Origin: Anaerolineae bacterium
GTDB lineage: Bacteria > Chloroflexota > Anaerolineae > B4-G1 > SLSP01
DNA: 41,328 bases
Assembly (NCBI GenBank): GCA_016931185.1
Contig: JAFGFI010000223.1
Span: 1 to 41,328 of the forward strand
Reading direction: 5' to 3'
Shown: positions 1-9,156 of the stretch, one piece after another
Layout: each line of letters starts with the position of its first letter
Position numbering within the stretch: position 1 is the stretch's first letter
Notes under the pieces: generated by a model
What the model was told of the DNA's origin: nothing
Database searches by the model: none
Seen by the model: only the letters and a program-made list of their open reading frames with translations
Position numbers and translations under genes: made by a program

Positions 1-122
1 ACACGTAGTCATGCTGCAAATTTTCGGGTTGACTAGGCCGCTAGTAGCTTCCGGGAAGGTGAACACCATCCAAATGCGATAGCCCTGCCCCCCTGTTTGA
101 CGCGCTTACGCCCTATGCGATA
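1..122. other. Left window edge, no supported gene
   Basis: A short plus-strand frame is open from base 2 to a TAG at 80-82 and could be the last 26 codons of a gene that begins outside the window. A minus-strand frame is also open toward the edge. Neither shows a recognisable motif, so no gene is called here. No clear promoter or terminator is visible. Confidence 0.3.
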
Positions 123-2858
123 ATGACACTTATGAATCCTATGTTTCGTCTATCCTGGCAGATGCTCCTCAGTGTATGCCTCTGCTACGCTTTACTTGTG
201 GGGGTTATGACCCTGCCTGCGCCCTTTATGCTATCCACAACTCTAATTGGCAACAATATAGACGATTGGATCTTCTACTGGAATAACTGGTGGCTCAAAA
301 CGGCGCTGGCGGAAGGGCACAATATCTTTTTTACCCCCTATGCCTTTGCTCCTGAGGGAGCAAGCCTGGCGGCGCACTCCAACTCGTTTCTTAACTCTTT
401 GTTATCCTTACCGTTGGATATGCTTTTTGGTCCTGTGGTCGCCTATAATGTGGTCTGGCTCTTCAGCCTATGGATTGGCGCAGTGGGAATGTTTCTGCTG
501 GTCTATGATCTCACACATAGCCCCGCGGGAGCGCTTTTCGCGGGCTTCATCTTCACCTTTGCCCCTTATCACTTAACACAAGCTCTTGCCCACGCACACC
601 TCGGCTCCATTCAATGGTGGCCCTTCTACGCCTATTTCCTGCGACGCGCATTACACGTCCGACGATATAGTACTTATTTGAATGGCACGGTAATTATAGC
701 GGGGTTCTTTGCCACTCTCACTTTCTGGACCGGCCTGCAACTTGCTATTATGCTTGCTCTATGGACATTGCTCTATGTCACCGGTCACATCATTGCCGGA
801 TGGTATACCGTCCGGCAATGGCGTGCCACGGAAGATACGCAACCATCCCCCCGTCCTTCTATTTTTTCGTCATCCTGTCATCCTGTCATCCTGTCCTTCC
901 GTCACTTCGTCCCTCTTCTCTGGATCGGGCTTGTCGCTCTCTTATTAAGCCTACCCTTACTCATCCCCGTCGCCCGTGAATGGGAATCCGGCTGGACAGA
1001 AGGGTTTGACGAGGGGGTGAGTAAACAAACCGATCTGCTCGCCTATTTCATTCCCCCCACATACCATCCCATTGTGGGAAACAAGGTGAATCCTATCTAT
1101 GAACGTTTCATCGCTAACCGCGCCTACATGCCTTATCTTGGATATACAAGCCTTATGCTGAGTGCGCTATCGCTGTTTTCGATATCAGGGCATAAGAGAG
1201 TAGGAGAGCAAGGGGGCAGGAGGGCGAGGGAACAAGGGGGATTTACCGATTTATTGATTTGGATGATCGGACTGGGTGTGTGGATGTTACTGGCTGCCGG
1301 GAACACGTTGCGCATCAATGGTACACTATATCCGCAGATCCCGCTGCCCTACCGTTGGCTCGGAGACCTGTTCCCTATCTCCACATTGCGTTCTCCTGAT
1401 CGTTTAAACTTGTTAGTCGTCTTTTCTTTGGCGGTGTTAGCAGGTTATGGGAGTGCATGGCTTGCGCGTCGCCGCCGCTGGTTGTTGTTGCCCGCTGGCT
1501 TGTTAATGATAGGGGAGTATCTTTGTCTCCCGTTGTTACATTGGGAACTCCCTTCCGCGTCACCTTTCTACGCACAAATGGCCCAGGAACCACCGGTTTA
1601 CAGCGTGCTTGATTATCCACCCGGATATAACGAGGCAAAACTCTGGCTCTATGCACAGACCCTGCACGGGAAACCTACTATAGAGGGTCACATCTCGCGG
1701 TATACGCCGGATTTGTACTCGTTGATTGTCTCTAATCCCCTGGTGCGCGCGCTGTACCAGCCACAGGTGGACCAAAAACCCATGTTATTATCCGGCAATT
1801 CGTTTATACAGCAGACGGTTCCTTTGCCTGCACTTGGTCCCGCGCTGCGTGAATTGACGGATGTAGGGGTACGCTATATTTTATTTCACAAGGATTACCT
1901 GGTATCGCCCCAAGTTAAGAACGGGGAGGCATTGATAGCTCACTTCCAGCGTGTCTTACCGGTCGCACCTATTTACGAAGATGCGACATTGGCGGTCTAT
2001 GACCTCACTGCGCCCTTATCGGTATCCTACGCGGAATTCCCGGTTATGCTTGCAGATTCACGCTCACTCGCCCGTTTTGATGTTCAACACGATCCATCTG
2101 CTACCCATTGGCAATTTCAGATCATCATGCAAGCACAAACCCCTGTTGCCTCCCTGCCATGTGAAATAGTACTGATGAATACGGAAACAACGCTTTACCG
2201 CGAATCTGTGACTTTCTTTACGGCTGATGCGGACTGGCAAGTGGGGGATCTGGATATACGGGAGGTTGCCCTTGATCTGGCGTTACCACTTATGCCTGGA
2301 GTGTACCGGTGGCACTTCACGTGTGGGAACTTCTCATCCTATATACCGCCAGAAATATTGACCGTAACTGAAACTTACGATGTGTTCTATCAGCGAGAAT
2401 CGAGCATAGAGGATCCATCCCCTGCTCCCCTACTCCTCCGCCCCCTAGCTCTTTTTAATGTCCAGGAAGGTGATTATCTACTAGAGGGATCCATCGCGCT
2501 GCTTGGCTACCGCTGGCGTACTGAGGGCGCGCGGTTGTGGCTTGACCTTAACTGGCAGGCAGTGCAAGCGCCGAAAACCGATTATAAGGTTTTTGTTCAT
2601 TTTCTGAATCACGCGGGCGATATCGTTGCTCAATATGATGCTTTCCCCTGCGCTTGGACCTGTCCCACCCGCGATTGGCAGGCCGGGCAGATCGTCCACG
2701 ATAGTGCATACCTTGACCTGTGGACATTACTGGCGGATACTTATACTATTGCACTGGGGCTTTATAACGCAGAGACTGGCGAACGACTTCCAGCGACAAC
2801 GTTTTCTGATGGCTATGTGGTTTTGCCGGATACATTTAAGATTATGCGCAATAAGTAA
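123..2858 (+). CDS. Large GT-C-like multi-pass membrane protein with extracytoplasmic C-terminal region
   Basis: A 911-residue protein. The N-terminal half has many hydrophobic segments, and the first external loop carries an acidic pair (NNIDDWIFYWNNWW, about residues 41-54). That placement is typical of GT-C fold glycosyltransferases of the GT39/ArnT-like and YfhO-like groups, which use lipid-linked sugars at the outer face of the membrane. After about residue 480 the protein is mostly soluble and probably folds outside the cell as beta-rich domains. No family-specific catalytic signature was recognised beyond the acidic pair, so the exact substrate is unknown. ATG 123 has no strong ribosome binding site; ATG 132 is an alternative. 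Three in-frame low-complexity tracts (about 869-916, 1194-1240 and 2411-2452) look like simple repeats taken into the coding sequence. It is transcribed with the downstream genes, but an 80-bp gap leaves operon membership open. Confidence 0.6.
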   Translation: MTLMNPMFRLSWQMLLSVCLCYALLVGVMTLPAPFMLSTTLIGNNIDDWIFYWNNWWLKTALAEGHNIFFTPYAFAPEGASLAAHSNSFLNSLLSLPLDMLFGPVVAYNVVWLFSLWIGAVGMFLLVYDLTHSPAGALFAGFIFTFAPYHLTQALAHAHLGSIQWWPFYAYFLRRALHVRRYSTYLNGTVIIAGFFATLTFWTGLQLAIMLALWTLLYVTGHIIAGWYTVRQWRATEDTQPSPRPSIFSSSCHPVILSFRHFVPLLWIGLVALLLSLPLLIPVAREWESGWTEGFDEGVSKQTDLLAYFIPPTYHPIVGNKVNPIYERFIANRAYMPYLGYTSLMLSALSLFSISGHKRVGEQGGRRAREQGGFTDLLIWMIGLGVWMLLAAGNTLRINGTLYPQIPLPYRWLGDLFPISTLRSPDRLNLLVVFSLAVLAGYGSAWLARRRRWLLLPAGLLMIGEYLCLPLLHWELPSASPFYAQMAQEPPVYSVLDYPPGYNEAKLWLYAQTLHGKPTIEGHISRYTPDLYSLIVSNPLVRALYQPQVDQKPMLLSGNSFIQQTVPLPALGPALRELTDVGVRYILFHKDYLVSPQVKNGEALIAHFQRVLPVAPIYEDATLAVYDLTAPLSVSYAEFPVMLADSRSLARFDVQHDPSATHWQFQIIMQAQTPVASLPCEIVLMNTETTLYRESVTFFTADADWQVGDLDIREVALDLALPLMPGVYRWHFTCGNFSSYIPPEILTVTETYDVFYQRESSIEDPSPAPLLLRPLALFNVQEGDYLLEGSIALLGYRWRTEGARLWLDLNWQAVQAPKTDYKVFVHFLNHAGDIVAQYDAFPCAWTCPTRDWQAGQIVHDSAYLDLWTLLADTYTIALGLYNAETGERLPATTFSDGYVVLPDTFKIMRNK

Positions 2859-2938
2859 GGTGTGAAACGCGATACGTGAAATAAAATTTGTAGTTTAGTT
2901 GTCATTTGTAGAGTTTTTGGCCCGGAGGTTATCAATCA

Positions 2939-3799
2939 ATGAAGTACGGCGCGCATTGTTATTTATTTACCGATCGTTGGACCGATGATCAGCTTGATTT
3001 GTTGGACATGGCGAAAACACTAGGTCTGGATATGTTTGAGTTAGCCGTGGGGGAGGATGTGATATTTACGCCTCGGTTGGCGCGACGGCGGGCCGAGGCG
3101 TTGAAACTCACACTAACGATCAGCCCTGGTGGATTGTGGCCTGCAGAATGTGATCTTTCTGCTGATGATCCGGCAGACCGTATTCAAGGGTTAAAATGGC
3201 ACAAACGACAAGTCGACATCGCTGCTGAGTTGGGGGCAGTGGCCTATACGGGTGCACTCTATGGGCATCCAGGTATGATCAAGCGACGGCTCCCCCCACG
3301 AGATGAATATAACTGGACAGCGGAAGGGTTGCACGCACTGGCGGATTACGGCGCGCAGTATGGGGTCGCCATTGTATTAGAGCCGATGAGTCATTTCCGC
3401 ACGCACCTGGTCAACACCCCGGCGCAGGCTGTATACCTGATCACGCTTGCTGATCACGATAATTTGCGTATGTTGCTGGATACTTACCACCTGGTCACCG
3501 AAATTCGCGATTATGCCCAGGCGATCCATACTGCGCGTGAATATCTGTGGGGTCTGCACGCTTGTGAAAATGACCGGGGAGTGCCCGGCGGCGGCCTTGT
3601 ACCGTGGGACAGTATCTTTACCGCGCTCAAAACGATTCATTTTGATGGATATGTGTTGATGGAAACCTATAATTCCTCTATCGGGGATCCACCCGGCGCG
3701 TTCGCTTACCAGCGCGCGATGTTTCACAATCCATGTCCGGATGGCAGGACCTTTGTCGAGCAAGGCTTGACGTTTTTGAAATCAATCAATATTTATTAA
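2939..3799 (+). CDS. Sugar phosphate isomerase/epimerase family protein (tagatose/psicose 3-epimerase-like)
   Basis: A 286-residue TIM-barrel protein of the xylose-isomerase-like superfamily (AP endonuclease 2 fold). The expected metal ligands of the D-tagatose 3-epimerase group are visible: Glu148 in VLEPM, Asp181 and His184 in LLDTYH, His207 in LHACEND, and Glu242 near the end of the barrel. The HACENDRGVPG segment matches the H-x-x-E-N-x-R-G pattern of ketose 3-epimerases. It probably interconverts a free or modified ketose in the cytoplasm. The start is supported by a CCCGGAGG ribosome binding site. It is the first gene of a co-directional run that ends with a Gfo/Idh oxidoreductase, which fits sugar catabolism. 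Related inosose dehydratases or isomerases cannot be excluded. Confidence 0.8.
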   Translation: MKYGAHCYLFTDRWTDDQLDLLDMAKTLGLDMFELAVGEDVIFTPRLARRRAEALKLTLTISPGGLWPAECDLSADDPADRIQGLKWHKRQVDIAAELGAVAYTGALYGHPGMIKRRLPPRDEYNWTAEGLHALADYGAQYGVAIVLEPMSHFRTHLVNTPAQAVYLITLADHDNLRMLLDTYHLVTEIRDYAQAIHTAREYLWGLHACENDRGVPGGGLVPWDSIFTALKTIHFDGYVLMETYNSSIGDPPGAFAYQRAMFHNPCPDGRTFVEQGLTFLKSINIY

Positions 3800-3824
3800 A
3801 TATAACCTGTGAGAGGAGTACACT

Positions 3825-5711
3825 ATGAATTTAATTTATGAACGCTACCTAGATCAAGTACTCGGCGGCTGGATTGGAAAATCAATTGGCGGTACTATCG
3901 GTGCACGCTTTGAGGGATACAAAGGTTGGATCGAACTCTCGCCTGACGAGATGTTCCCTCAAGAGATCCCCCCGAATGATGATCTAGATATCCAAATACT
4001 CTGGCTCAAAGTACTGGAAGAAAAAGGCGCAGCGCTGACCTCCGACGATATGGCGGCAGCCTGGTTGGAAGGGTGTTGGTACCCCTTCAACGAATACGGT
4101 ATTTTCCGTCGTAACTGGCAATTGGGGATCCATCCGCCTTATTCGGGACAATTTACCAATCAATTCTGGGAGACCGGAATGGGCTGCCCTATCCGCTCCG
4201 AAATCTGGGGTTATGTCTTCCCCGGTGCGCCAGACCTGGCCGCGAAGTACGCATGGATGGATGGAACACTCGACCATACCGGGCAATCTGTTGGCGGCGA
4301 AAGGATGTTCGCTGCAATGGCGTCAATGGCCTTCTTCGTACCCGATGTCCGACGACTTGCCTCAATGTTCATCCATTATCTACCTGAAGGCACGCCCATT
4401 GAACGTTTAACCCGCGTTGCTTTTCAAGCCTACGATGAGGGGGCCAGCCTACGCGACGCCCGCGACCGCATTCTGGCTATCGCGGGCAATCCAGAAGCTT
4501 GCGACTCGCAGATTAATGTGCCCTTTACCTTTCTGGGACTGCTCTACGGGGGCAATGATATGGAGAAGGCATTGCTCTCGGCCCTGGCTTGCGGTTATGA
4601 TACGGACTGCACCCTAGCTACTGCCGGGGCCTTTATCGGGCAGATCCTCGGCGCAAGTGGCATACCCGAAAAGTTGAAGATGCCTATCGGTGATGATTTG
4701 GTGATGGGCATCCAATATCACCGCGATGAGATGACGCTCTCTGCACTGGCCCGCGACACAGCGCGCATCGGCGTGCTGTTGGCCGAGGATCTGGGCACCG
4801 GCATCACTTTTGACAAGGTCCCCGCGCTGACGCCGCTACCGGCTACTGCGACACCGCCAACAATGACATTGAATGTTGACTATCAAGGTCTACCGGCTGC
4901 TGCTCCAGGTGACGCGGTTAGTATTGTCGTGCATGTGGGGGGCGAGATGTCTCAGTCAGCAGAACTTACCATTGAGGGACCAGAGGGTTGGACGCTTACG
5001 CCTCAAAGCGCAACTGTGACGCCCGTGAAGCGCGACATTTCTACCACGTTGCACGCGCCCGCAACTGTTCCCATGTGGCCTGAACGCAACCTGTTTACGG
5101 TGCGCTTGAATACAACTTCGCCTATCACCTATACGTTCGGTGTTGCCGGCGCTGGGCTATGGCAGTTTCTGGGGGTCTATTACGACGCCCTGCCTGAAAA
5201 GGACAATCCCAAGCAGCAGTCCCGACGTTTCAACCATCACTTTGTCTCGCTAGATAAGGACTACTTACCTGAGCCAGATATAGATGTGGATAAAACCTAC
5301 GCTGAATGGTCACGTAAGCTGGGTCGCTCGGCAGTTGTTGCTGCTTATGAGCGCGAGGTAGATCCCACGCAACTTATAGGATTGGCCGGTCCCTACTGCT
5401 GCTATTTGAAGCGCACGATCATCTCACCCGAGGCGCGTGAAGTCTACCTGGTTATTGGCAACAGTGACAGCTTTCGCCTCTATCTCAACGGTGAAAAAGT
5501 CGCAGAGGAAAACGAATGTACGATGTGGGCACCTTTCAATAACGTCTACCGCGTCCAACTCAAACAAGGTGAGAACGATTTGCTGCTTAAGCTCATCAGA
5601 CACCGCGAGGGATCACGGTTCACACTGGGTTTCCGCGCAGTCACTGGCGACTGGCGGCCGCATCATAACTGCGAAGACTGGCTTGTTGATCTTATAGATG
5701 TCGTTCCCTAG
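3825..5711 (+). CDS. ADP-ribosylglycohydrolase family protein with C-terminal beta-sandwich domains
   Basis: A 628-residue protein. Residues 1-about 330 match the ADP-ribosylglycohydrolase (DraG/ARH) fold: a Gly-rich start (LGGWIGKSIGGTIGARFEG), an NDDLD segment at 51-55 where the family usually has TDDT, and DTD at 259-261. These acidic residues bind the metal pair in the family. About 350-440 resembles an NPCBM-associated (NEW3) domain, and about 500-628 resembles a galactose-binding-like sandwich (YLNGEKVAEE). There is no signal peptide, so it should be cytoplasmic. The sandwich domains and the sugar-gene neighbours suggest it cleaves a glycoside rather than ADP-ribosylated protein. That is inference. 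The start has a clear AGAGGAG ribosome binding site. Confidence 0.8.
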   Translation: MNLIYERYLDQVLGGWIGKSIGGTIGARFEGYKGWIELSPDEMFPQEIPPNDDLDIQILWLKVLEEKGAALTSDDMAAAWLEGCWYPFNEYGIFRRNWQLGIHPPYSGQFTNQFWETGMGCPIRSEIWGYVFPGAPDLAAKYAWMDGTLDHTGQSVGGERMFAAMASMAFFVPDVRRLASMFIHYLPEGTPIERLTRVAFQAYDEGASLRDARDRILAIAGNPEACDSQINVPFTFLGLLYGGNDMEKALLSALACGYDTDCTLATAGAFIGQILGASGIPEKLKMPIGDDLVMGIQYHRDEMTLSALARDTARIGVLLAEDLGTGITFDKVPALTPLPATATPPTMTLNVDYQGLPAAAPGDAVSIVVHVGGEMSQSAELTIEGPEGWTLTPQSATVTPVKRDISTTLHAPATVPMWPERNLFTVRLNTTSPITYTFGVAGAGLWQFLGVYYDALPEKDNPKQQSRRFNHHFVSLDKDYLPEPDIDVDKTYAEWSRKLGRSAVVAAYEREVDPTQLIGLAGPYCCYLKRTIISPEAREVYLVIGNSDSFRLYLNGEKVAEENECTMWAPFNNVYRVQLKQGENDLLLKLIRHREGSRFTLGFRAVTGDWRPHHNCEDWLVDLIDVVP

Positions 5712-5773
5712 ATGCAGTAGATGAAATTTATCGACCTGTAAAAAGTCTAAAGTTTCTAAAAGGAGTTATTGCT

Positions 5774-7093
5774 ATGCAATTTTTAAACAAAATGGATATG
5801 CAGTTGTGTGTCTCCCCCACCCATCGCCATCTCCAATACACTGATGGTACCCCTTTTTTCTATCTGGGTGATACGGCATGGGAAATGCTCCATCGTCTTA
5901 ATCGCAAGGAGACAGATATCTACCTGGAAAACCGTGCCCGGAAGGGATTTACAGTAATCCAGGCGGTGGCGCTGGCCGAGTTGGATGGCTTGAATGCGCC
6001 TAATGCTTACGGTGACGTCCCTCTACACGATAATGATCCAATGCAGCCTAATGAAGCGTACTTTGCGCACGTGGATTATGTGGTGGATAAGGCCGCGCAA
6101 TTGGGATTATTTGTGGGCTTATTACCCACCTGGGGCAGTCATTGGAAATCGAGGGATGATGGCTCCACCGGCATTTTCACACCGGAAAGTGCGCTAACTT
6201 ACGGGCATTTCCTCGGCAAGCGGTATAAGGATGCGCCCTTGATCTGGATTTTGGGGGGCGATCAAAATGTGGATAATGCGCGGGAAATGTCCGTGATCGA
6301 GGCGATGGCTCGCGGGTTACGCGAGGGTGATGAAGGCCAGCATCTTATTACCTTCCACCCGCGTGGGCCAGGCCAATCCTCAGACTTCTTGCATCACGCT
6401 GAATGGCTGGATTTCAATATGTCGCAGTCTTCTCATGGGGCACAAGATCACGACAATGGTCTGTTCGCGGAACACGATTATGCCTTGGAACCGCCCAAGC
6501 CTACGCTCGACGGTGAACCACGTTACGAAAATCTTCCTGTTGGTTTTTACAATACCGACGTCACGGATTTCCGCCGTTTCGATGACTACGATGCGCGGCA
6601 GGCTGCTTATTGGTCCATCCTAGCGGGCGCGTGTGGGCACACCTATGGTAACAATAGCCTCTGGCAGATTTGGAGTTCAGGGCGAAAACCACTTTTTGGT
6701 GCGTGTGTGCCGTGGGATGAGGCGCTAGATCATCCCGGCGCATTTCAGATGGGTATTATGCGCCGCTTCTTTGAATCACGCGCCTTCCAAAAACTGGTAC
6801 CGGACCAGTCACTTATCCTAGACGGGCCAAGGTTCGGCGGGGCGAAAGTACGCGCAGCGCGTGCTGTGGATGGTAGCTTTGCCCTCGTCTACTCTCCGCG
6901 TGGCGCGGCATTTACGTTGTATCAAAATGTTGTTCAATCTCCTAGCGTCCGGGCCTCTTGGTTTGATCCTCGCTATGGCATCGAGAAACATTTGCATACT
7001 ACTAATACCCCCAACGTCCAAACCTTCACTCCGCCTACTTCAGGTCGCGGCTGTGATTGGGTACTCGTCCTAGAAGATACACAAGAGGACTGA
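5774..7093 (+). CDS. GH140/apiosidase-like glycoside hydrolase (DUF4038 type)
   Basis: A 439-residue cytoplasmic protein. The N terminus has the DUF4038/apiosidase-like signature: TPFFYLGDTAWEMLHRL (about 26-42), GFTVIQAVALAELDG (about 58-72) and later WILGGDQN. The last 90 or so residues resemble the small beta domain (Collagen_bind_2 type) that usually follows it. Characterised GH140 members release apiose from rhamnogalacturonan II, but most homologues are untested, so the substrate here is open. There is no secretion signal, so it would act on an imported oligosaccharide or glycoside. The start is set by AAAAGGAG seven to eight bases upstream of the ATG. It lies 62 bp after the ADP-ribosylglycohydrolase gene and 13 bp before the kinase gene. 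Confidence 0.8.
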   Translation: MQFLNKMDMQLCVSPTHRHLQYTDGTPFFYLGDTAWEMLHRLNRKETDIYLENRARKGFTVIQAVALAELDGLNAPNAYGDVPLHDNDPMQPNEAYFAHVDYVVDKAAQLGLFVGLLPTWGSHWKSRDDGSTGIFTPESALTYGHFLGKRYKDAPLIWILGGDQNVDNAREMSVIEAMARGLREGDEGQHLITFHPRGPGQSSDFLHHAEWLDFNMSQSSHGAQDHDNGLFAEHDYALEPPKPTLDGEPRYENLPVGFYNTDVTDFRRFDDYDARQAAYWSILAGACGHTYGNNSLWQIWSSGRKPLFGACVPWDEALDHPGAFQMGIMRRFFESRAFQKLVPDQSLILDGPRFGGAKVRAARAVDGSFALVYSPRGAAFTLYQNVVQSPSVRASWFDPRYGIEKHLHTTNTPNVQTFTPPTSGRGCDWVLVLEDTQED

Positions 7094-7106
7094 TACATCT
7101 CAGTCG

Positions 7107-7985
7107 ATGATGAGAACTATGCACGATCATATAAACGCTATCATTGCTCAAATTCCGATATGGCAAGATGCTCAAGTTATCAGCATTGAGTTACAGCAGG
7201 GTGGATTGACTAACACTAATTACTTTGTGACTGTTGACGGTGAACGTTTCGTGCTGCGCGTAGGGGACGATAATGCCATCTTCCTGGGTATCGATCGTCA
7301 TACAGAACACGCAGCACTCCTGGCAGCTTCTAGCATTGGTATTATACCAGAGGTTATTGCTTTTATGCTGCCGGAGGGGCATTTAGTTACACGTTTCATT
7401 GAAGGACGAGAATGGAGCATCGAAGAATTTAAACAGCCGGACGTTATCTGGCGCGTTGCCACGGCAATGCGCCGGGTCCACGAACTGCCTTCTATTCCAG
7501 GTACATTTTCGCCGTATCGCGATGTGGAACGCCGGTTGGCGTTGAGTAAAACGCGAGAGGTTCCTCTACCAGAACAGCTTCAACTTAACCGTTTCTTGGA
7601 CAAAATGTATGAGATCGAGACATCGCGTGCTGCTACGATGCCCGGTGATTGGGTACTATGTCATAATGATCCATTTCCCAACAACTTCCTTGATGATGGA
7701 AGGGTGCGTTTGCTCGATTGGGAGTTTGCTGGAATGGGCGACCGCTTTTACGATCTGGCTTCAGTTTGTCATTTTTTCTCGCCGGAGCAGAAAGCCTATT
7801 TTTTGGAATGTTATTTTGGTAAGGCAACATCAGAGGCTATCACGACGCTGGAACAGATGTGGTTTGTGGTCGCTTTCTGGAACGCAACATGGGCGCTGCT
7901 TCAAATTGGTACTCCCCATATAGAGCACGATTACGCAGCGATGGCTCATCATATTTTTACAGGTATGGAGAAGTGGTTATCCTGA
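7107..7985 (+). CDS. Choline/ethanolamine kinase-like phosphotransferase
   Basis: A 292-residue protein of the APH/choline kinase superfamily. Visible features are the glycine-containing N-lobe (QGGLTNTNYFV, about 31-41), the Brenner motif CHNDPFPNNF with Asp188 as likely catalytic base, and DWEFAGMGD with Asp204 as likely Mg ligand. The family transfers the ATP gamma-phosphate to an alcohol, classically choline or ethanolamine. In this cluster the acceptor may instead be a sugar or polyol freed by the neighbouring hydrolases, which is inference. The gene follows the hydrolase by 13 bp, so it is very likely co-transcribed. Several Met codons crowd the start (7107, 7110, 7119), none with a strong ribosome binding site. 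Confidence 0.75.
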   Translation: MMRTMHDHINAIIAQIPIWQDAQVISIELQQGGLTNTNYFVTVDGERFVLRVGDDNAIFLGIDRHTEHAALLAASSIGIIPEVIAFMLPEGHLVTRFIEGREWSIEEFKQPDVIWRVATAMRRVHELPSIPGTFSPYRDVERRLALSKTREVPLPEQLQLNRFLDKMYEIETSRAATMPGDWVLCHNDPFPNNFLDDGRVRLLDWEFAGMGDRFYDLASVCHFFSPEQKAYFLECYFGKATSEAITTLEQMWFVVAFWNATWALLQIGTPHIEHDYAAMAHHIFTGMEKWLS

Positions 7986-8028
7986 CCAATTAAGACATAA
8001 GGTGAGGAAGTGCAACTCAGGAGGTAAA

Positions 8029-9021
8029 ATGACTCCGAAGGAAATTATTTTAGCAAACATTAACCATAAGAATCCGCCACGCTGCGGGATGACGTTTAAT
8101 AATGGTCGTATTAACGATATGCTAGGTTGTGGTTTGCACCCGCACGGCTACCAACAAAAACGTTGGGTTGAGGGCAAAGTAGAATATTACGATGATGAAT
8201 GGGGCAATGTTTGGGTACGGATGCGGGATGGTTCGTTGAAAGGGGAAATTTACAAGCCTATCATTGAGGAATGGCGCCAACTTAACGATTTGCGGCCACC
8301 GGACTATACACACCCGGATTGCGCGGCACAGATGATGACCGTGTTCAACGAACCAACGGATAAATTTAAAATTGCCTATATTGGCGGCTGGATTTTTGAT
8401 AACGCGCGCTACTTGCGCAAAATGGAGGTCTATTTCTGTGATATGGCCCTCTATCCTGAAGAACTCAAGCGGATGCATCAGATTGTGGCTGACGTCTACG
8501 AGCAAAAAATCCATCTGGCAGGCAAAGCAGGAGCAGACGGTATTATGATTGGTGAGGATATGGGGACGCAGACGGGGTTGCTCTTCAGCCCTAAGATGTT
8601 CCGTGAGTATTTCAAGACGATGTATACACGGCTTATGAGCATTGCTCACGAATACGGGATGAAGGTTCTGATGCATTCCTGCGGACAGAATTGGGTCATT
8701 GTGCCTGATTTACTGGATGCCGGCGTAGATGTCTTCCAGTTTGACCAACCCGCACTCTATGATATGCCCAAATTGGCGGCACTCTTTAAGGAACGCAAAG
8801 CCGCGTTATGGAGTCCAGTGGATATCCAGAAAATTTTACCTACTGGAGATCGTGCTTTGATTGAGGCAGGTGCGCGAGAAATGTTCAATATTTTTGAGGG
8901 GGGGCTGATTTGCAAGAACTACAGCGATTTGCGTGGCATTGGTGTAGAGCCAGAATGGGATATGTGGGCATATCATGCCATCTGTGAACGCGCGGGTTTG
9001 CCGGCTATGGTGAATGTTTAA
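8029..9021 (+). CDS. Uroporphyrinogen decarboxylase (URO-D) family protein, methyltransferase-like
   Basis: A 330-residue URO-D superfamily TIM barrel. The start is placed at ATG 8029 rather than the upstream in-frame GTG 8002, because AGGAGG sits four bases before 8029. H216-S-C218 (in LMHSCGQ) and C295 (in GGLICKN) reproduce the H-x-C...C zinc ligand pattern of MtaA/CmuA-type corrinoid methyltransferases rather than a haem-pathway HemE. No corrinoid protein or other haem gene lies nearby. Many uncharacterised members occur in sugar clusters like this one. Its role may be demethylation of, or another one-carbon step on, the cluster substrate. That is inference and confidence is low. Other haem or cobamide genes beside it would change this view. 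Confidence 0.75.
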   Translation: MTPKEIILANINHKNPPRCGMTFNNGRINDMLGCGLHPHGYQQKRWVEGKVEYYDDEWGNVWVRMRDGSLKGEIYKPIIEEWRQLNDLRPPDYTHPDCAAQMMTVFNEPTDKFKIAYIGGWIFDNARYLRKMEVYFCDMALYPEELKRMHQIVADVYEQKIHLAGKAGADGIMIGEDMGTQTGLLFSPKMFREYFKTMYTRLMSIAHEYGMKVLMHSCGQNWVIVPDLLDAGVDVFQFDQPALYDMPKLAALFKERKAALWSPVDIQKILPTGDRALIEAGAREMFNIFEGGLICKNYSDLRGIGVEPEWDMWAYHAICERAGLPAMVNV

Positions 9022-9087
9022 GATCTCTGTGTTCGTCATTCACTGTTCACTTATTCTAAATGAGTTGTCATAAATGGGAACTCGCCA

Positions 9088-9116
9088 TTAATAAATGAAA
9101 ACAGGTGTATTATACT
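9088..9116 (+). promoter_or_regulatory. Candidate promoter for the Gfo/Idh gene
   Basis: TTAATA at 9088-9093 and TATACT at 9111-9116 are separated by 17 bp, in the 135-bp gap before the oxidoreductase gene. The -10 is good and the -35 is weak. It suggests that the last gene of the sugar cluster can be expressed on its own. Confidence 0.4.
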
Positions 9117-9156
9117 TTAACAAATACGATACATCTATTTACGAGGAGATAACACA

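Noticed and set aside
1..82. C-terminal fragment of an upstream protein
   Set aside because: Only 26 codons are visible, no motif can be recognised and a minus-strand frame is equally open.
8122..8676. Long minus-strand open frame inside the UroD gene
   Set aside because: It lies antisense to a clear family member, has no recognisable domain and no ribosome binding site; it is a shadow of the codon bias.
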